This document shows, piece by piece, positions 44,690-53,183 of a stretch of DNA of 53,360 bases. The notes under the pieces were generated by a model that ran no database searches, was not told the origin of the DNA, and saw only the letters and a list, made by a program, of their open reading frames with translations. Each line of letters begins with the position of its first letter. Positions within the stretch are counted from its first letter, which is position 1. Position numbers and translations under genes: made by a program. The DNA comes from Thiotrichales bacterium 19S3-11. GTDB lineage: Bacteria; Pseudomonadota; Gammaproteobacteria; Francisellales; Francisellaceae. Where the stretch lies: positions 1-53,360 of the forward strand of contig JAKJJU010000018.1 of NCBI GenBank assembly GCA_021713295.1. Direction: 5' to 3'.

Positions 44690-46837
44690 CTATGACTCAT
44701 CAATTACCTTAACATAATATTGACCATCTTCACCTTGCTCAACGCCATGAATATCAGTTTCAAATCCTGGTAATTGCTGACCAATATCTGTCAGCATTAA
44801 TAAGAAATCTAAGATTACCTTTGATTTATCAGTAATACGCTCTCCCGGCATGATCAATGGAATACCAGGTGGGTAAGGTAATACCATAACAGCAGATGTC
44901 TCACCTTTTAATTTTTTTAATGCTACTAATTTCGTCTTATTTTTAACCAGTCGTTGATAGGCTTGGTGTGGGTTCATAACTTGCTCAGGTAAATGATCAA
45001 AAGCATGATACATTACTTGCGGTAAATTATGTTTAACGATCACTTGATGCAACTTATCAGCTACCTCTTGAATTGATTTATTGCGATAAAAAACTGGATC
45101 CTCTCTGTATATGGAGGGCAATACGTCACGTACTGATCTATTTTCATCGTAAAGCTGTTTGAATTTATTTAATACTGCCAACAAACGCATTGATTTTGCC
45201 TTAGTAATTCCAACACTAAATAAAAACAACATTGAATACGGCCCGGTTTTCTCGACAATAATGCCGTGATCTTCTAAAAACTGGGCAACAATGCTTGCTG
45301 GAATTCCATGTTTTTCTAATTTTGCATTTTTATTGATCCCTGGTAATAAAACCGTAACTTTCACTGGGTCTAAATATAAATAATCATCATCAATTCGTTT
45401 AAACCCATGCCATTTATCATCTTTTTTTAAAGCCCATGCTTTTGTTGTTCTTATGTCATTCGGCTGCCATATATCATAAAACCAGCTCTTGGAAGATTTA
45501 TTTAACTGAACAACCTCTCGTCTAAAATCCATTGCTAAATGAATACACTCTTGAATCAATGCTCGGCCTAATTTCCCTTTCATCATCGCCGCTGAAATTT
45601 CAGTCGATGCAACAATTGGGTAAAAAGGTGAAGTTGATGTATGCATCATAAATGATTCATTCAAACGCTCATTATCATAGCTACCCTTAACATGAACCAT
45701 TGATGCTTGACTAAATGCAGCTAATAGCTTATGCGTTGACTGTGTTTCAAAAATGGTATGATTTTTTCTAACCTTTTTAATCCCCATCCCATACTTACCA
45801 TTATAAATTGGATGAAAATTGGTATAGGGCACCCAAGCACTATCAAAGTGTAGATTTTCAACATCTAATGCTTTGTGAATTTTTTCGACATTATAAAAAA
45901 TACCATCATACGTTGAATTAGTGATCACAGCATAAACTGGCCAAGAGCTAGCATTAGGATGCTCACTAAGTTTCTTTTTAATACTACTTTTTTTAAATTC
46001 ACTTAAACGAATACCTCCTAAGATACCATACGCATTACGAGTTGGTTTAAGATATATTGGATGCACATTAACCATCATCATTAAGTGTGTAATTGATTTA
46101 TGACAATTTCTATCTACTAAAATTGTATCGCCATCAGCTGCTGCATACATCCCAACCACCTTATTTGATGTCGATGTACCATTTGTCACAATTAATGATC
46201 GATCTGCATTAAATACATTCGCAATGTACTTTTCTGCTTCTTTATGCGGGCCGGAATGATCTAATAAACTCCCTAACTCACTCATGGATATTGAGATATC
46301 TGACTTAAAGATATTTGCACCAAAAAAATCATAAAATACAACACCAACTGGACTTTTCTGAAAACCAGCGCCTTGCTGATGACCTGGCGTACAAAATGAA
46401 TAGTTATTCTCTCTAACATAGTGCATTAATTCTTTTGTGAAAGGTGGTAGTATCTCTTCAAAATAATGTTTAATTCCTTGATCAATACGATTCACTCCAT
46501 CAGTATCTAATGATGCATCATACTGCAAAAAATCCAAATTAAGATTAAAATCTTTCAATTTCAAATCTAGATCAAAGTGCGAATCACTCAATGCAAATAT
46601 AGGCAACCTTGGATTATAATTAGCTATTTTTGTAAACGCCGATAAATCAAAATGATCCCAATCAACGACAATACAACAAACACGGGCATTCGACTTAAGA
46701 ATTGATGCAGCAGCAATTAGATTTTCAACAATTAACGGACTATAACCTAACTCATGAAGTTTATTTTCCAGCAAATACAATGACTTAATTTTGTTTTTAA
46801 AAATATTATCATCGTATATAAATAATACATAATTCAT
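44690..46837 (-). CDS. cadA: Inducible lysine decarboxylase
   Basis: This fold-I PLP decarboxylase turns lysine into cadaverine and CO2, consuming a cytoplasmic proton. It aligns along its length with E. coli LdcI/CadA: VDRNCHKSITHLMMM, LKPTRNAYGILGGI, VITNSTYDG, HFDSAWVPYTNFHPIY, the PLP lysine in ETQSTHKLLAAFSQAS (Lys370), and FETDIHG near the end. Arginine decarboxylase AdiA differs at these sites (for example PSRN in place of PTRN). An N-terminal wing domain (1-~125) is present. ATG 46837 (AGGGG 7 bp upstream) gives 715 residues, the same as E. coli. It is 10 bp after cadB. Confidence 0.94.
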   Translation of the reverse strand: MNYVLFIYDDNIFKNKIKSLYLLENKLHELGYSPLIVENLIAAASILKSNARVCCIVVDWDHFDLSAFTKIANYNPRLPIFALSDSHFDLDLKLKDFNLNLDFLQYDASLDTDGVNRIDQGIKHYFEEILPPFTKELMHYVRENNYSFCTPGHQQGAGFQKSPVGVVFYDFFGANIFKSDISISMSELGSLLDHSGPHKEAEKYIANVFNADRSLIVTNGTSTSNKVVGMYAAADGDTILVDRNCHKSITHLMMMVNVHPIYLKPTRNAYGILGGIRLSEFKKSSIKKKLSEHPNASSWPVYAVITNSTYDGIFYNVEKIHKALDVENLHFDSAWVPYTNFHPIYNGKYGMGIKKVRKNHTIFETQSTHKLLAAFSQASMVHVKGSYDNERLNESFMMHTSTSPFYPIVASTEISAAMMKGKLGRALIQECIHLAMDFRREVVQLNKSSKSWFYDIWQPNDIRTTKAWALKKDDKWHGFKRIDDDYLYLDPVKVTVLLPGINKNAKLEKHGIPASIVAQFLEDHGIIVEKTGPYSMLFLFSVGITKAKSMRLLAVLNKFKQLYDENRSVRDVLPSIYREDPVFYRNKSIQEVADKLHQVIVKHNLPQVMYHAFDHLPEQVMNPHQAYQRLVKNKTKLVALKKLKGETSAVMVLPYPPGIPLIMPGERITDKSKVILDFLLMLTDIGQQLPGFETDIHGVEQGEDGQYYVKVIDES

Positions 46838-46847
46838 CATCAAGCCC

Positions 46848-48179
46848 CTATTTATCTATTTTCCAATGATGCACACGTCTATAAATAGAACGTTCAAACT
46901 CTTCTCTATCTTTTCTTACATAAAAAACTAATGAACCAAGTGAAACAATCGTGACACCTACCAATGAATAACCTTCTGCACCAACATAAGCTGCAAAACA
47001 AAAACACATTGCAATTACTGCTGTAACAGTAATGGTAAAATGCTTCACTGGATGTTCAACAACATCTACCAAGTTCAATGCTGAATAAAAATAGGGCAAA
47101 ATAGTCATCATTACAGCAATTGAAATTACCTCACCAAATATCCCCGCAGTTGACTTTGAGCCAAGCATAACAAGTATCATTAAAATACTCATGCCAAGTG
47201 CTGTTAATAAAAGCCCTTTTACTGGTGTATTATTTTCATTTAACTGGCCAAATACTTTAGGTAATGTACCATCATGTGCGGCTCTAGCCCCTGCTTGCGC
47301 CGTTAACATCATCCAAGAACCAAGTGATGCTAAACAGGCAAAAGCAACAACAGCTGAAACAATTGGACCTCCCCAACTGCCAAACATGTGACTGATTGCT
47401 AGAGAAAATGGTGCTGATGAATGACTGACATCGCTATTGGAAAGCATACCTGAGATTGCTGTGCAAGAAAGAAAATATACTACTGCAGCAACACTAACGC
47501 CAATCATTGTCGCTCGAGGTATCGTCACTTTCGGGTTTTTTACCAAATTAGAATTAACAGAAGCACTTTCTATACCAATAAAACTCCAAATGCACAACAA
47601 AACACCCGCAAAAACAGCATTGATATTTGAATGACCTGAACTATTCCAGTTTTGAACAAATAAGTCTGGGCTAAAATAGTACCAACCTGCCAAGCCTGTA
47701 ACAAGCACTGGAATTAATAATAAAACTACGCCTATAGATACTAAACGACCGATCCACTTTGCACCTAATAAATTTAAGCCAACAAATAGCCAAATAATAA
47801 TAATTGTTGCAATTCCTGATATCACAGGGTTATTCAATGCTGGTATAAATGTGGATAAATAAGCAACACCTGTAATCGCTATGGCTAAATTACCCACCCA
47901 ATTAGCATTAAAATATAAAACTCCCGTTTGAAACCCTAAAATAGGTGCAACTTCACCGGCATAACCGACAGGGCCACCTTCTTGTGGATTTTCCGCACCT
48001 AATCGAGCATAAACATAAGCCAATGCAACAGCACCAATTGAAGCAATAATCCAACTAATAAACGTAATAGAGCCAATTGCGGCAAGGTTTGCAGGTAATA
48101 GAGCAATACCTGACCCCATCATATTGCCTGCCACGATAGCTGAACAAGCAATCACCCCCAGTTGATTATTATTTGACAT
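46848..48179 (-). CDS. cadB: Lysine/cadaverine antiporter
   Basis: The 443-residue APC-family transporter has 12 predicted helices. It closely follows E. coli CadB: VAGNMMGSGIALLPANLA, LAYVYARL, GFQTGVLYFNANWVGNLAI, LCIWSFIGIESA and LASLGSWMML. It imports lysine in exchange for cadaverine, so that with CadA the cell gains pH protection and membrane potential. A strong ribosome site (AGGGGAAG, 6 bp before ATG) is present. It precedes cadA as in E. coli. No cadC regulator gene is in the window. An 18-bp palindrome lies 36 bp upstream. Confidence 0.94.
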   Translation of the reverse strand: MSNNNQLGVIACSAIVAGNMMGSGIALLPANLAAIGSITFISWIIASIGAVALAYVYARLGAENPQEGGPVGYAGEVAPILGFQTGVLYFNANWVGNLAIAITGVAYLSTFIPALNNPVISGIATIIIIWLFVGLNLLGAKWIGRLVSIGVVLLLIPVLVTGLAGWYYFSPDLFVQNWNSSGHSNINAVFAGVLLCIWSFIGIESASVNSNLVKNPKVTIPRATMIGVSVAAVVYFLSCTAISGMLSNSDVSHSSAPFSLAISHMFGSWGGPIVSAVVAFACLASLGSWMMLTAQAGARAAHDGTLPKVFGQLNENNTPVKGLLLTALGMSILMILVMLGSKSTAGIFGEVISIAVMMTILPYFYSALNLVDVVEHPVKHFTITVTAVIAMCFCFAAYVGAEGYSLVGVTIVSLGSLVFYVRKDREEFERSIYRRVHHWKIDK

Positions 48180-48214
48180 TGCAACTTCCCCTATAACAAA
48201 AACAATATAAATAG

Positions 48215-48232
48215 TAGCAAATTAATTTGCTA
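48215..48232. promoter_or_regulatory. 18-bp perfect palindrome upstream of cadB (operator candidate)
   Basis: TAGCAAATTAATTTGCTA is perfectly self-complementary. It is centred about 44 bp before the cadB ATG and overlaps any promoter in the 109-bp leader. Perfect palindromes of this size are typical binding sites of dimeric regulators. The regulator is not encoded nearby. Confidence 0.55.
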
Positions 48233-48305
48233 TATGTAATCTTAGCATATTTTTATATATTGGCCTTTAAGCTTAAAGAATAAACTAAATGATTAAACTT
48301 AGAGT

Positions 48306-48494
48306 CTATTTGTTATTCCTTTTCTTTCTTTTCACTGAAAAGTGTATCCACGCAATAAAAAACCATAGGATAGGTAGAATAAATAAACCACCTGTAATAA
48401 CAATTGCGATAATGCTAATTTTCCCCCCTAATAATTTCATTAGTAGTAATAGAAAAAAAATAAAGCCAAATAAAAAAGGGATTAGTATCATCAA
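48306..48494 (-). CDS. Small two-helix membrane protein, unknown
   Basis: The 62-residue protein is almost entirely hydrophobic. Two segments (about 3-20 and 27-50) are joined by LGGK, and the tail is very basic (SVKRKKRNNK), which would face the cytoplasm. AAAGG lies 9 bp before the ATG pair. The hydrophobicity pattern is much more protein-like than the overlapping plus-strand frame. It lies upstream of cadB on the same strand, 126 bp away. No family is recognised, and its reality is moderately supported. Confidence 0.45.
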   Translation of the reverse strand: MMILIPFLFGFIFFLLLLMKLLGGKISIIAIVITGGLFILPILWFFIAWIHFSVKRKKRNNK

Positions 48495-48510
48495 TCAAAC
48501 CTTTATATAA

Positions 48511-48867
48511 CCCTTATGGAACTATAAATAGCATACCATTAAAATTATCGCAGCGCGTCAAAGAATACCTAACCTTTCTTATGCCTTCTTTAACATTAAA
48601 CCATTTCCACAACTACTTACTTTCAAAAAGCATCATTGATAATATTATTTAAAATTCAATGAGTTAAAATAATAAAAACTTTAAAGCTCTACGTATTTAA
48701 TTAAGGCTGTATCAATTTTTTTTAAACGTGCTGATCCGTTAAAATATCAAGTTCAGCTTTACACAAATAAGAAAATATAAAATACTGATACCGAGAATTT
48801 TTAAGCGGAAACAAAAGCATTGTTGTGCAAATATTGAAATCAATGACATTAACCAAGGAGGTTATAT
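48511..48867. other. Intergenic region upstream of the lysine-oxidation operon
   Basis: No gene is visible in these 357 bp. A possible promoter for the operon is TTTACA (48758-48763) with AATACT (48781-48786) 17 bp on. No FNR box or clear palindrome is present. A consensus ribosome site (AAGGAGG) closes the region 7 bp before the ATG at 48868. Confidence 0.5.
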
Positions 48868-50031
48868 ATGCATCATATTCTTATTTTGGGTTCAGGAAAA
48901 ATTGGTACGCTTGTAGCAGGACTACTTGCTGATAGTGGCGACTACCAAGTTTATCTAGGTGACTTACAAGAACCTAAAAAAACACCCAATACTCAAACTG
49001 CAATAACAACATTTTCTTGCGATATTAACGATCATGCACAACTGACAGCATTAATCAAAAAGCACAATATTCAATCGGTTGTTTCATGCCTACCTTACTT
49101 TTGCAACCCTAAAGTTGCTGAAGCTGCAGCTGAAAATAATCTTAACTACTTTGACTTAACAGAAGATGTAGAAGTCACTAAAAAAGTTCGTTCATTGGCT
49201 AAAAATAAAAATACCACATTTATTCCGCAGTGCGGTTTAGCTCCAGGCTTTATCAGTATTGTTGCTAATGATCTGATTAAACAATTTGACTCAATAGAAC
49301 ATGTTAAAATGAGAGTTGGCGCATTGCCTTTGAATGTAAGTAACCCACTCCAATATGCCTTAACGTGGTCTACCGATGGTGTCATTAATGAATATGGAAA
49401 TCCGTGTGAAATATTAGCAAATGGTGAAAAAACACTCATCGATGCTTTAGAAGGTCTAGAAGAAATTCAATTAGATGGTTTAACGTATGAAGCTTTTTAT
49501 ACCTCAGGTGGTGTTGGCTCACTAATCGATACATACAAAGATAAAGTCAAAAACATGGATTATAAAACCATGCGTTACCCAGGACATTGTGAAAAATTAC
49601 AGTTTTTAATGAATGACTTAGGTTTAAACCATAAAAGAGATGTTCTTAAAGATATCCTTGAAGATGTAATTCCAGAGACAAAACGCGATGTTGTACTAGT
49701 CTATGTTTCAGTGCTTGGTACGATCAATGGCAAATTAATTGAAGAAAACTATGCAGAGAAATTCTATCCTAAAACACTATTTGGTGAGCGTTTCTCAGCT
49801 ATTCAAATGACGACTGCTTCTGGAATTTGTGCTGCAATCGATATGACTGTTATTGAAAAAACACTCAAAGGGCCACTTGCTAGACAAGAAAATATTGATT
49901 TCAATCACTTCTTAGAAAACCGTTTTGGCAATTACTACCATAAAAATACACAACTAGCTTCATCTGGAGCTTTTAGCCTAAAAAAGACTAAAACGTTTTC
50001 AAATACTGCTGAAACCATCGCGGAGGTATAA
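48868..50031 (+). CDS. Saccharopine dehydrogenase-family enzyme, probably L-lysine 6-dehydrogenase
   Basis: The 387-residue protein has an N-terminal Rossmann fold (LILGSGKIGTLVAGLL; GxGxxG 8-13), then CGLAPGFISIVANDL and TMRYPGHCEKLQFL, features of the saccharopine dehydrogenase / lysine 6-dehydrogenase family. Lysine 6-dehydrogenase (about 385 residues) gives aminoadipate semialdehyde directly from lysine. Saccharopine dehydrogenase gives the same product from saccharopine. No lysine-ketoglutarate reductase is nearby, which favours the first. The next gene is an ALDH7-type aminoadipate-semialdehyde dehydrogenase, 3 bp away. The ribosome site is excellent. Confidence 0.82.
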   Translation: MHHILILGSGKIGTLVAGLLADSGDYQVYLGDLQEPKKTPNTQTAITTFSCDINDHAQLTALIKKHNIQSVVSCLPYFCNPKVAEAAAENNLNYFDLTEDVEVTKKVRSLAKNKNTTFIPQCGLAPGFISIVANDLIKQFDSIEHVKMRVGALPLNVSNPLQYALTWSTDGVINEYGNPCEILANGEKTLIDALEGLEEIQLDGLTYEAFYTSGGVGSLIDTYKDKVKNMDYKTMRYPGHCEKLQFLMNDLGLNHKRDVLKDILEDVIPETKRDVVLVYVSVLGTINGKLIEENYAEKFYPKTLFGERFSAIQMTTASGICAAIDMTVIEKTLKGPLARQENIDFNHFLENRFGNYYHKNTQLASSGAFSLKKTKTFSNTAETIAEV

Positions 50032-50034
50032 TTA

Positions 50035-51624
50035 ATGGATACAACAATGACCGAATCACAAACTGCAATTAATCGTTCATCAGAAAATGATAGTTTAACG
50101 AATCAAATTAACACGATACTTAACACATTTGATCTAACTGACAATCATAGTGGCACAGCCATTGGCAGTCACTGGCTTGATGGTGATCATGCTAATACAC
50201 TTATATCACATACACCAATAACTGGCAAAACAATCTCAAGTATTAACACAACCTCAAAGTCTCAATTAGATGAAGTCATTCATAAATCGCATCAAGCTTT
50301 TCTTAAGTGGCGTCAAATTCCAGCACCTAAACGTGGCGACTTAATTCGTTTAATCGGTGATAAACTGCGCCATTATAAAGATGCACTAGGCTCTTTAGTT
50401 GCAATTGAAATGGGAAAATCAAAACAAGAAGGTGATGGTGAAGTCCAAGAAATGATTGATATGGCAGATTTTGCTGTTGGTCAATCACGCATGCTTTATG
50501 GTAAAACCATGCACTCAGAACGACCTGAGCACCGCATGTATGAGCAATGGCATCCTTATGGTGTTGTTGGGGTAATCAGTGCATTTAATTTCCCTGTTGC
50601 TGTATGGTCTTGGAATGCATTTATTGCAGCTATTTGTGGCAATACGATTATTTGGCGGCCTTCTGAAAAAACACCACTTTGTGCAATTGCTGTGCATAAA
50701 ATTTGTCAAGAGGTTCTACAACAGCATAATTATCCAGATATTTTCTCACTAGTTACCTCCGATGATATTGAATTTTCAAAATCATTTGTCAATGACACAC
50801 GCTTACCTATGATTTCATTTACAGGCTCTACCCCTGTTGGTCGAGAAGTTGGTATGCAAGTTGCTGAGCGATTTGGTAAATCATTACTTGAGTTAGGCGG
50901 TAATAACGCTGCCATTATTGATGAAACTGCCGATTTAAAACGTACAATTCCTGCAGTTGTGTTTGGTGCTGTTGGTACAGCAGGACAAAGATGCACAACC
51001 TTAAGACGTCTAATCGTTCATGAAAGCATTTATGAAAAAGTCGTATCCGAATTAGCCTCTGCTTATAGTAAATTAAAAATTGGTAACCCACTAGATACGA
51101 ATAATCATATGGGTCCCCTAATTGATAAAAATTCAGTCAACCATTACCTTAATGCCATTGATCAGGTCAATAAAGAAGGGGGTAAAATACACTTTGGTGG
51201 TAAAGCAGTTAATCGCGAAGGCTACTTTGTAGAACCGACGATTGTAGAAGCAAAGCCTCAATGGGCAATTGTTAATGAAGAAACCTTCGCACCAATACTT
51301 TATGTTATGCCATATAAAACCCTTGATGAAGCAATTGCAATCAATAATCAAGTTAATTATGGCCTATCGTCAGCAATATTTACTCAAGATGTCCGTACGG
51401 CTGAATACTTTTTATCAGCCAAAGGAAGCGATTGTGGTATTGCCAATGTTAATATTGGTACTTCTGGTGCTGAAATTGGTGGTGCTTTTGGAGGTGAAAA
51501 ACATACAGGCGGTGGCAGAGAAGCTGGTTCTGATGCATGGAAAGCCTATATGCGCCGTCAAACTAACACCATTAATTGGGGGTTAGAGTTGCCATTAGCA
51601 CAAGGCATTGAGTTTAACTTATAA
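50035..51624 (+). CDS. ALDH7-type aminoadipate-semialdehyde dehydrogenase
   Basis: This 529-residue NAD(P)+-dependent aldehyde dehydrogenase has the ALDH7 (antiquitin/AmaB) hallmark LELGGNNA (Glu286) and the catalytic cysteine in [13 protein letters not shown] (Cys320). NAD-binding [11 protein letters not shown] is also present. ALDH7 enzymes oxidise L-2-aminoadipate 6-semialdehyde (in equilibrium with piperideine-6-carboxylate) to L-2-aminoadipate in lysine breakdown. It is between the lysine dehydrogenase candidate (3 bp) and DUF1338 gene (15 bp), with GGAGG 9 bp before its ATG. The N-terminus is about 20 residues longer than in some members. Confidence 0.92.
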   Translation: MDTTMTESQTAINRSSENDSLTNQINTILNTFDLTDNHSGTAIGSHWLDGDHANTLISHTPITGKTISSINTTSKSQLDEVIHKSHQAFLKWRQIPAPKRGDLIRLIGDKLRHYKDALGSLVAIEMGKSKQEGDGEVQEMIDMADFAVGQSRMLYGKTMHSERPEHRMYEQWHPYGVVGVISAFNFPVAVWSWNAFIAAICGNTIIWRPSEKTPLCAIAVHKICQEVLQQHNYPDIFSLVTSDDIEFSKSFVNDTRLPMISFTGSTPVGREVGMQVAERFGKSLLELGGNNAAIIDETADLKRTIPAVVFGAVGTAGQRCTTLRRLIVHESIYEKVVSELASAYSKLKIGNPLDTNNHMGPLIDKNSVNHYLNAIDQVNKEGGKIHFGGKAVNREGYFVEPTIVEAKPQWAIVNEETFAPILYVMPYKTLDEAIAINNQVNYGLSSAIFTQDVRTAEYFLSAKGSDCGIANVNIGTSGAEIGGAFGGEKHTGGGREAGSDAWKAYMRRQTNTINWGLELPLAQGIEFNL

Positions 51625-51639
51625 AAGGGATTTTTAGAT

Positions 51640-52461
51640 ATGAATAACAGCACATTAAATCAATTATTTGATCACCTTTGGCGACAATATATTTCTGAGA
51701 GCCCAGAAGCTGAAAAAATACACCAATTATTTATCAAGCAAGGTGAAACTGTTATTAATGATCACATTGCAATTCGCACGTTCAATGACCCACGTGTGAA
51801 CGTAGAACACCTAGCATCATTTTTTAAACAACTGGGTTATGAAGAAAAAGGTCAATATGATTTTGCCAAGAAGAAACTCAATGCGAAACATTATGAGCAT
51901 AAAGATGATGCCAACCAACCGAAAATCTTTATCAGTGAGTTACGTACTGAAGATTTTAGTGATCGCCTACAGGCGTATGTTACTGCATTAATTGATCAAA
52001 TTTCACCTAAGCTTCTAGAGTCTATCGAATTACTCTATTCAGGTACACCTTGGCAAATGCCATTAGATTATGAAATCTATCAAAATCTACTATCTGAAAG
52101 TGAGTATGCTGCATGGGTATATGCTTTTGGCTTTAGAGCAAACCACTTTACTGTCAATGTTAATCATATGCAGAAACTTAACAGTATCGAGAAAATTAAC
52201 GAATTACTTAAAATGAATGGCTATAAGTTAAACACTTCTGGTGGAGAAATTAAAGGTACACCCACTGAGTTACTTGAACAATCAAGCACACTAGCCAATC
52301 AAGTAGAAGTTAACTTTAAAGAGGGTGCTCATATGATCCCTAATAGTTATTATGAGTTTGCAAAGCGTTATGAAAATAATAAGGGTCAACTCTACCAAGG
52401 TTTTATTGCTGCTTCGGCTGATAAAATTTTTGAATCAACCGACACTAAAGCAACTAAGTAA
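51640..52461 (+). CDS. DUF1338 / HglS-like 2-oxoadipate dioxygenase-decarboxylase (short form)
   Basis: The 273-residue protein matches the DUF1338 family, whose member HglS uses Fe(II) and O2 to turn 2-oxoadipate into D-2-hydroxyglutarate. The conserved metal ligands are recognisable: His42 (NDHIAIRTF), His169 (RANHFTVNVN) and Glu223 (VEVNF). HglS of Pseudomonas putida is longer (about 460 residues). Short forms are common in other bacteria and plants. It closes a three-gene lysine-oxidation operon. The missing step, aminoadipate to 2-oxoadipate, could be done by a general aminotransferase encoded elsewhere. Confidence 0.85.
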   Translation: MNNSTLNQLFDHLWRQYISESPEAEKIHQLFIKQGETVINDHIAIRTFNDPRVNVEHLASFFKQLGYEEKGQYDFAKKKLNAKHYEHKDDANQPKIFISELRTEDFSDRLQAYVTALIDQISPKLLESIELLYSGTPWQMPLDYEIYQNLLSESEYAAWVYAFGFRANHFTVNVNHMQKLNSIEKINELLKMNGYKLNTSGGEIKGTPTELLEQSSTLANQVEVNFKEGAHMIPNSYYEFAKRYENNKGQLYQGFIAASADKIFESTDTKATK

Positions 52462-52475
52462 TAAACTATTTTTTA

Positions 52476-53072
52476 CTATGATTTTGGTGAAACAACCCAA
52501 AGCCCACCACCAAAATCATCATGATCATCTGAATTTGTCATTGGCTCACAACCATTAACTTGGCAATCCATACCATTACCATTGTCATCACCAATTTTGC
52601 ACATATGCTTTTTTTTCTCACCTGCTATGCCATAGTTTTTATTTGAGGCTCCGCCGCCAATTAATATGGTGAAAATACACTCTTTCTGTTGATTATCAGA
52701 TTGCCATGTAATTACTGTTGTTAAAGGATATATACAACTTACAGAGCTTCCGTAATCAATTGGTGGTATATAGTCATCTAATGTATAATTAAAATGCATG
52801 GAAAAATGATCAGATGAATTATCAATAGGGTTAGTTGAAGGGAGCTGAACTGGAGCTTGATAACCTTCAGAGGTTACATCGTGATCATTACAGTATTGAT
52901 CATGATCAGAATCATTTGGAAGTATATACATAAACTGAGCACCTTTAAAGCCCTCAAATGTTACATCTTGAGAAACACTCATAGAGGATGCATATTTAGA
53001 AACACTCATAGAAGATGCATATAACAAATTAAAATTTATAAAACCAAAAAATACGAATACTAAATACTTCAT
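52476..53072 (-). CDS. Secreted protein of unknown function with duplicated N-terminal segment
   Basis: The 198-residue protein has a signal peptide (MKYLVFVFFGFINFNLLYA). The mature part is rich in Asp, Ser, Asn and Gly, with six or more cysteines (for example HDQYCND, SSVSCIYP, KECIF, KKHMCKIG, MDCQVNGCEP) fit for disulfides. A 9-residue unit (YASSMSVSK/Q) is duplicated right at the signal-cleavage site. Start: ATG 53072 with AGGGG 9 bp before it, not the upstream in-frame GTG/ATG at 53117, which lies in the truncated neighbour. The family is not recognised. General style resembles the secreted pair at 6980-8716, without clear homology. Confidence 0.65.
   Translation of the reverse strand: MKYLVFVFFGFINFNLLYASSMSVSKYASSMSVSQDVTFEGFKGAQFMYILPNDSDHDQYCNDHDVTSEGYQAPVQLPSTNPIDNSSDHFSMHFNYTLDDYIPPIDYGSSVSCIYPLTTVITWQSDNQQKECIFTILIGGGASNKNYGIAGEKKKHMCKIGDDNGNGMDCQVNGCEPMTNSDDHDDFGGGLWVVSPKS
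52968..53021. repeat. 27-bp tandem duplication at the signal-peptide junction
   Basis: Units 52968-52994 and 52995-53021 differ at two bases and encode YASSMSVSK and YASSMSVSQ on the minus strand. Each unit contains a possible signal-peptidase site (YA-S), so the duplication creates two alternative cleavage positions. Confidence 0.75.
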
Positions 53073-53088
53073 TGAAAAACCCCTATAT

Positions 53089-53183
53089 CTATAATAAATA
53101 ACCAATTGATGCACCATTTTGATAGCCTACGGCCAAACTTAAATTATTTTCTACCAAACCTGTTACCGCAACAGAATCTATAG
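53089..53183 (-). pseudogene. C-terminal fragment of a gene cut by the right-hand IS
   Basis: An open frame enters from the IS at 53183 and ends at TAG 53089-53091. It encodes about 31 residues (IDSVAVTGLVENNLSLAVGY, then QNGASIGYLL). The alternating pattern with aromatic and Gly residues looks like the last strands of an outer-membrane barrel or a surface protein, but the family cannot be named from this length. The rest of the gene must lie beyond the IS copy. The stop is 17 bp before the start of the next minus-strand gene at 53072. Confidence 0.5.

Noticed and set aside
44690-46837. Arginine or ornithine decarboxylase
   Set aside because: Key stretches (LKPTRNAYGILGGI, HFDSAWVPYTNFHPIY, FETDIHG) and the adjacent CadB-type antiporter follow the lysine enzyme rather than AdiA or SpeC/SpeF.
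48289-48510. 73-residue plus-strand frame upstream of the lysine-oxidation operon
   Set aside because: It overlaps the better supported minus-strand membrane protein and has no ribosome site. Its composition looks like an antisense shadow.
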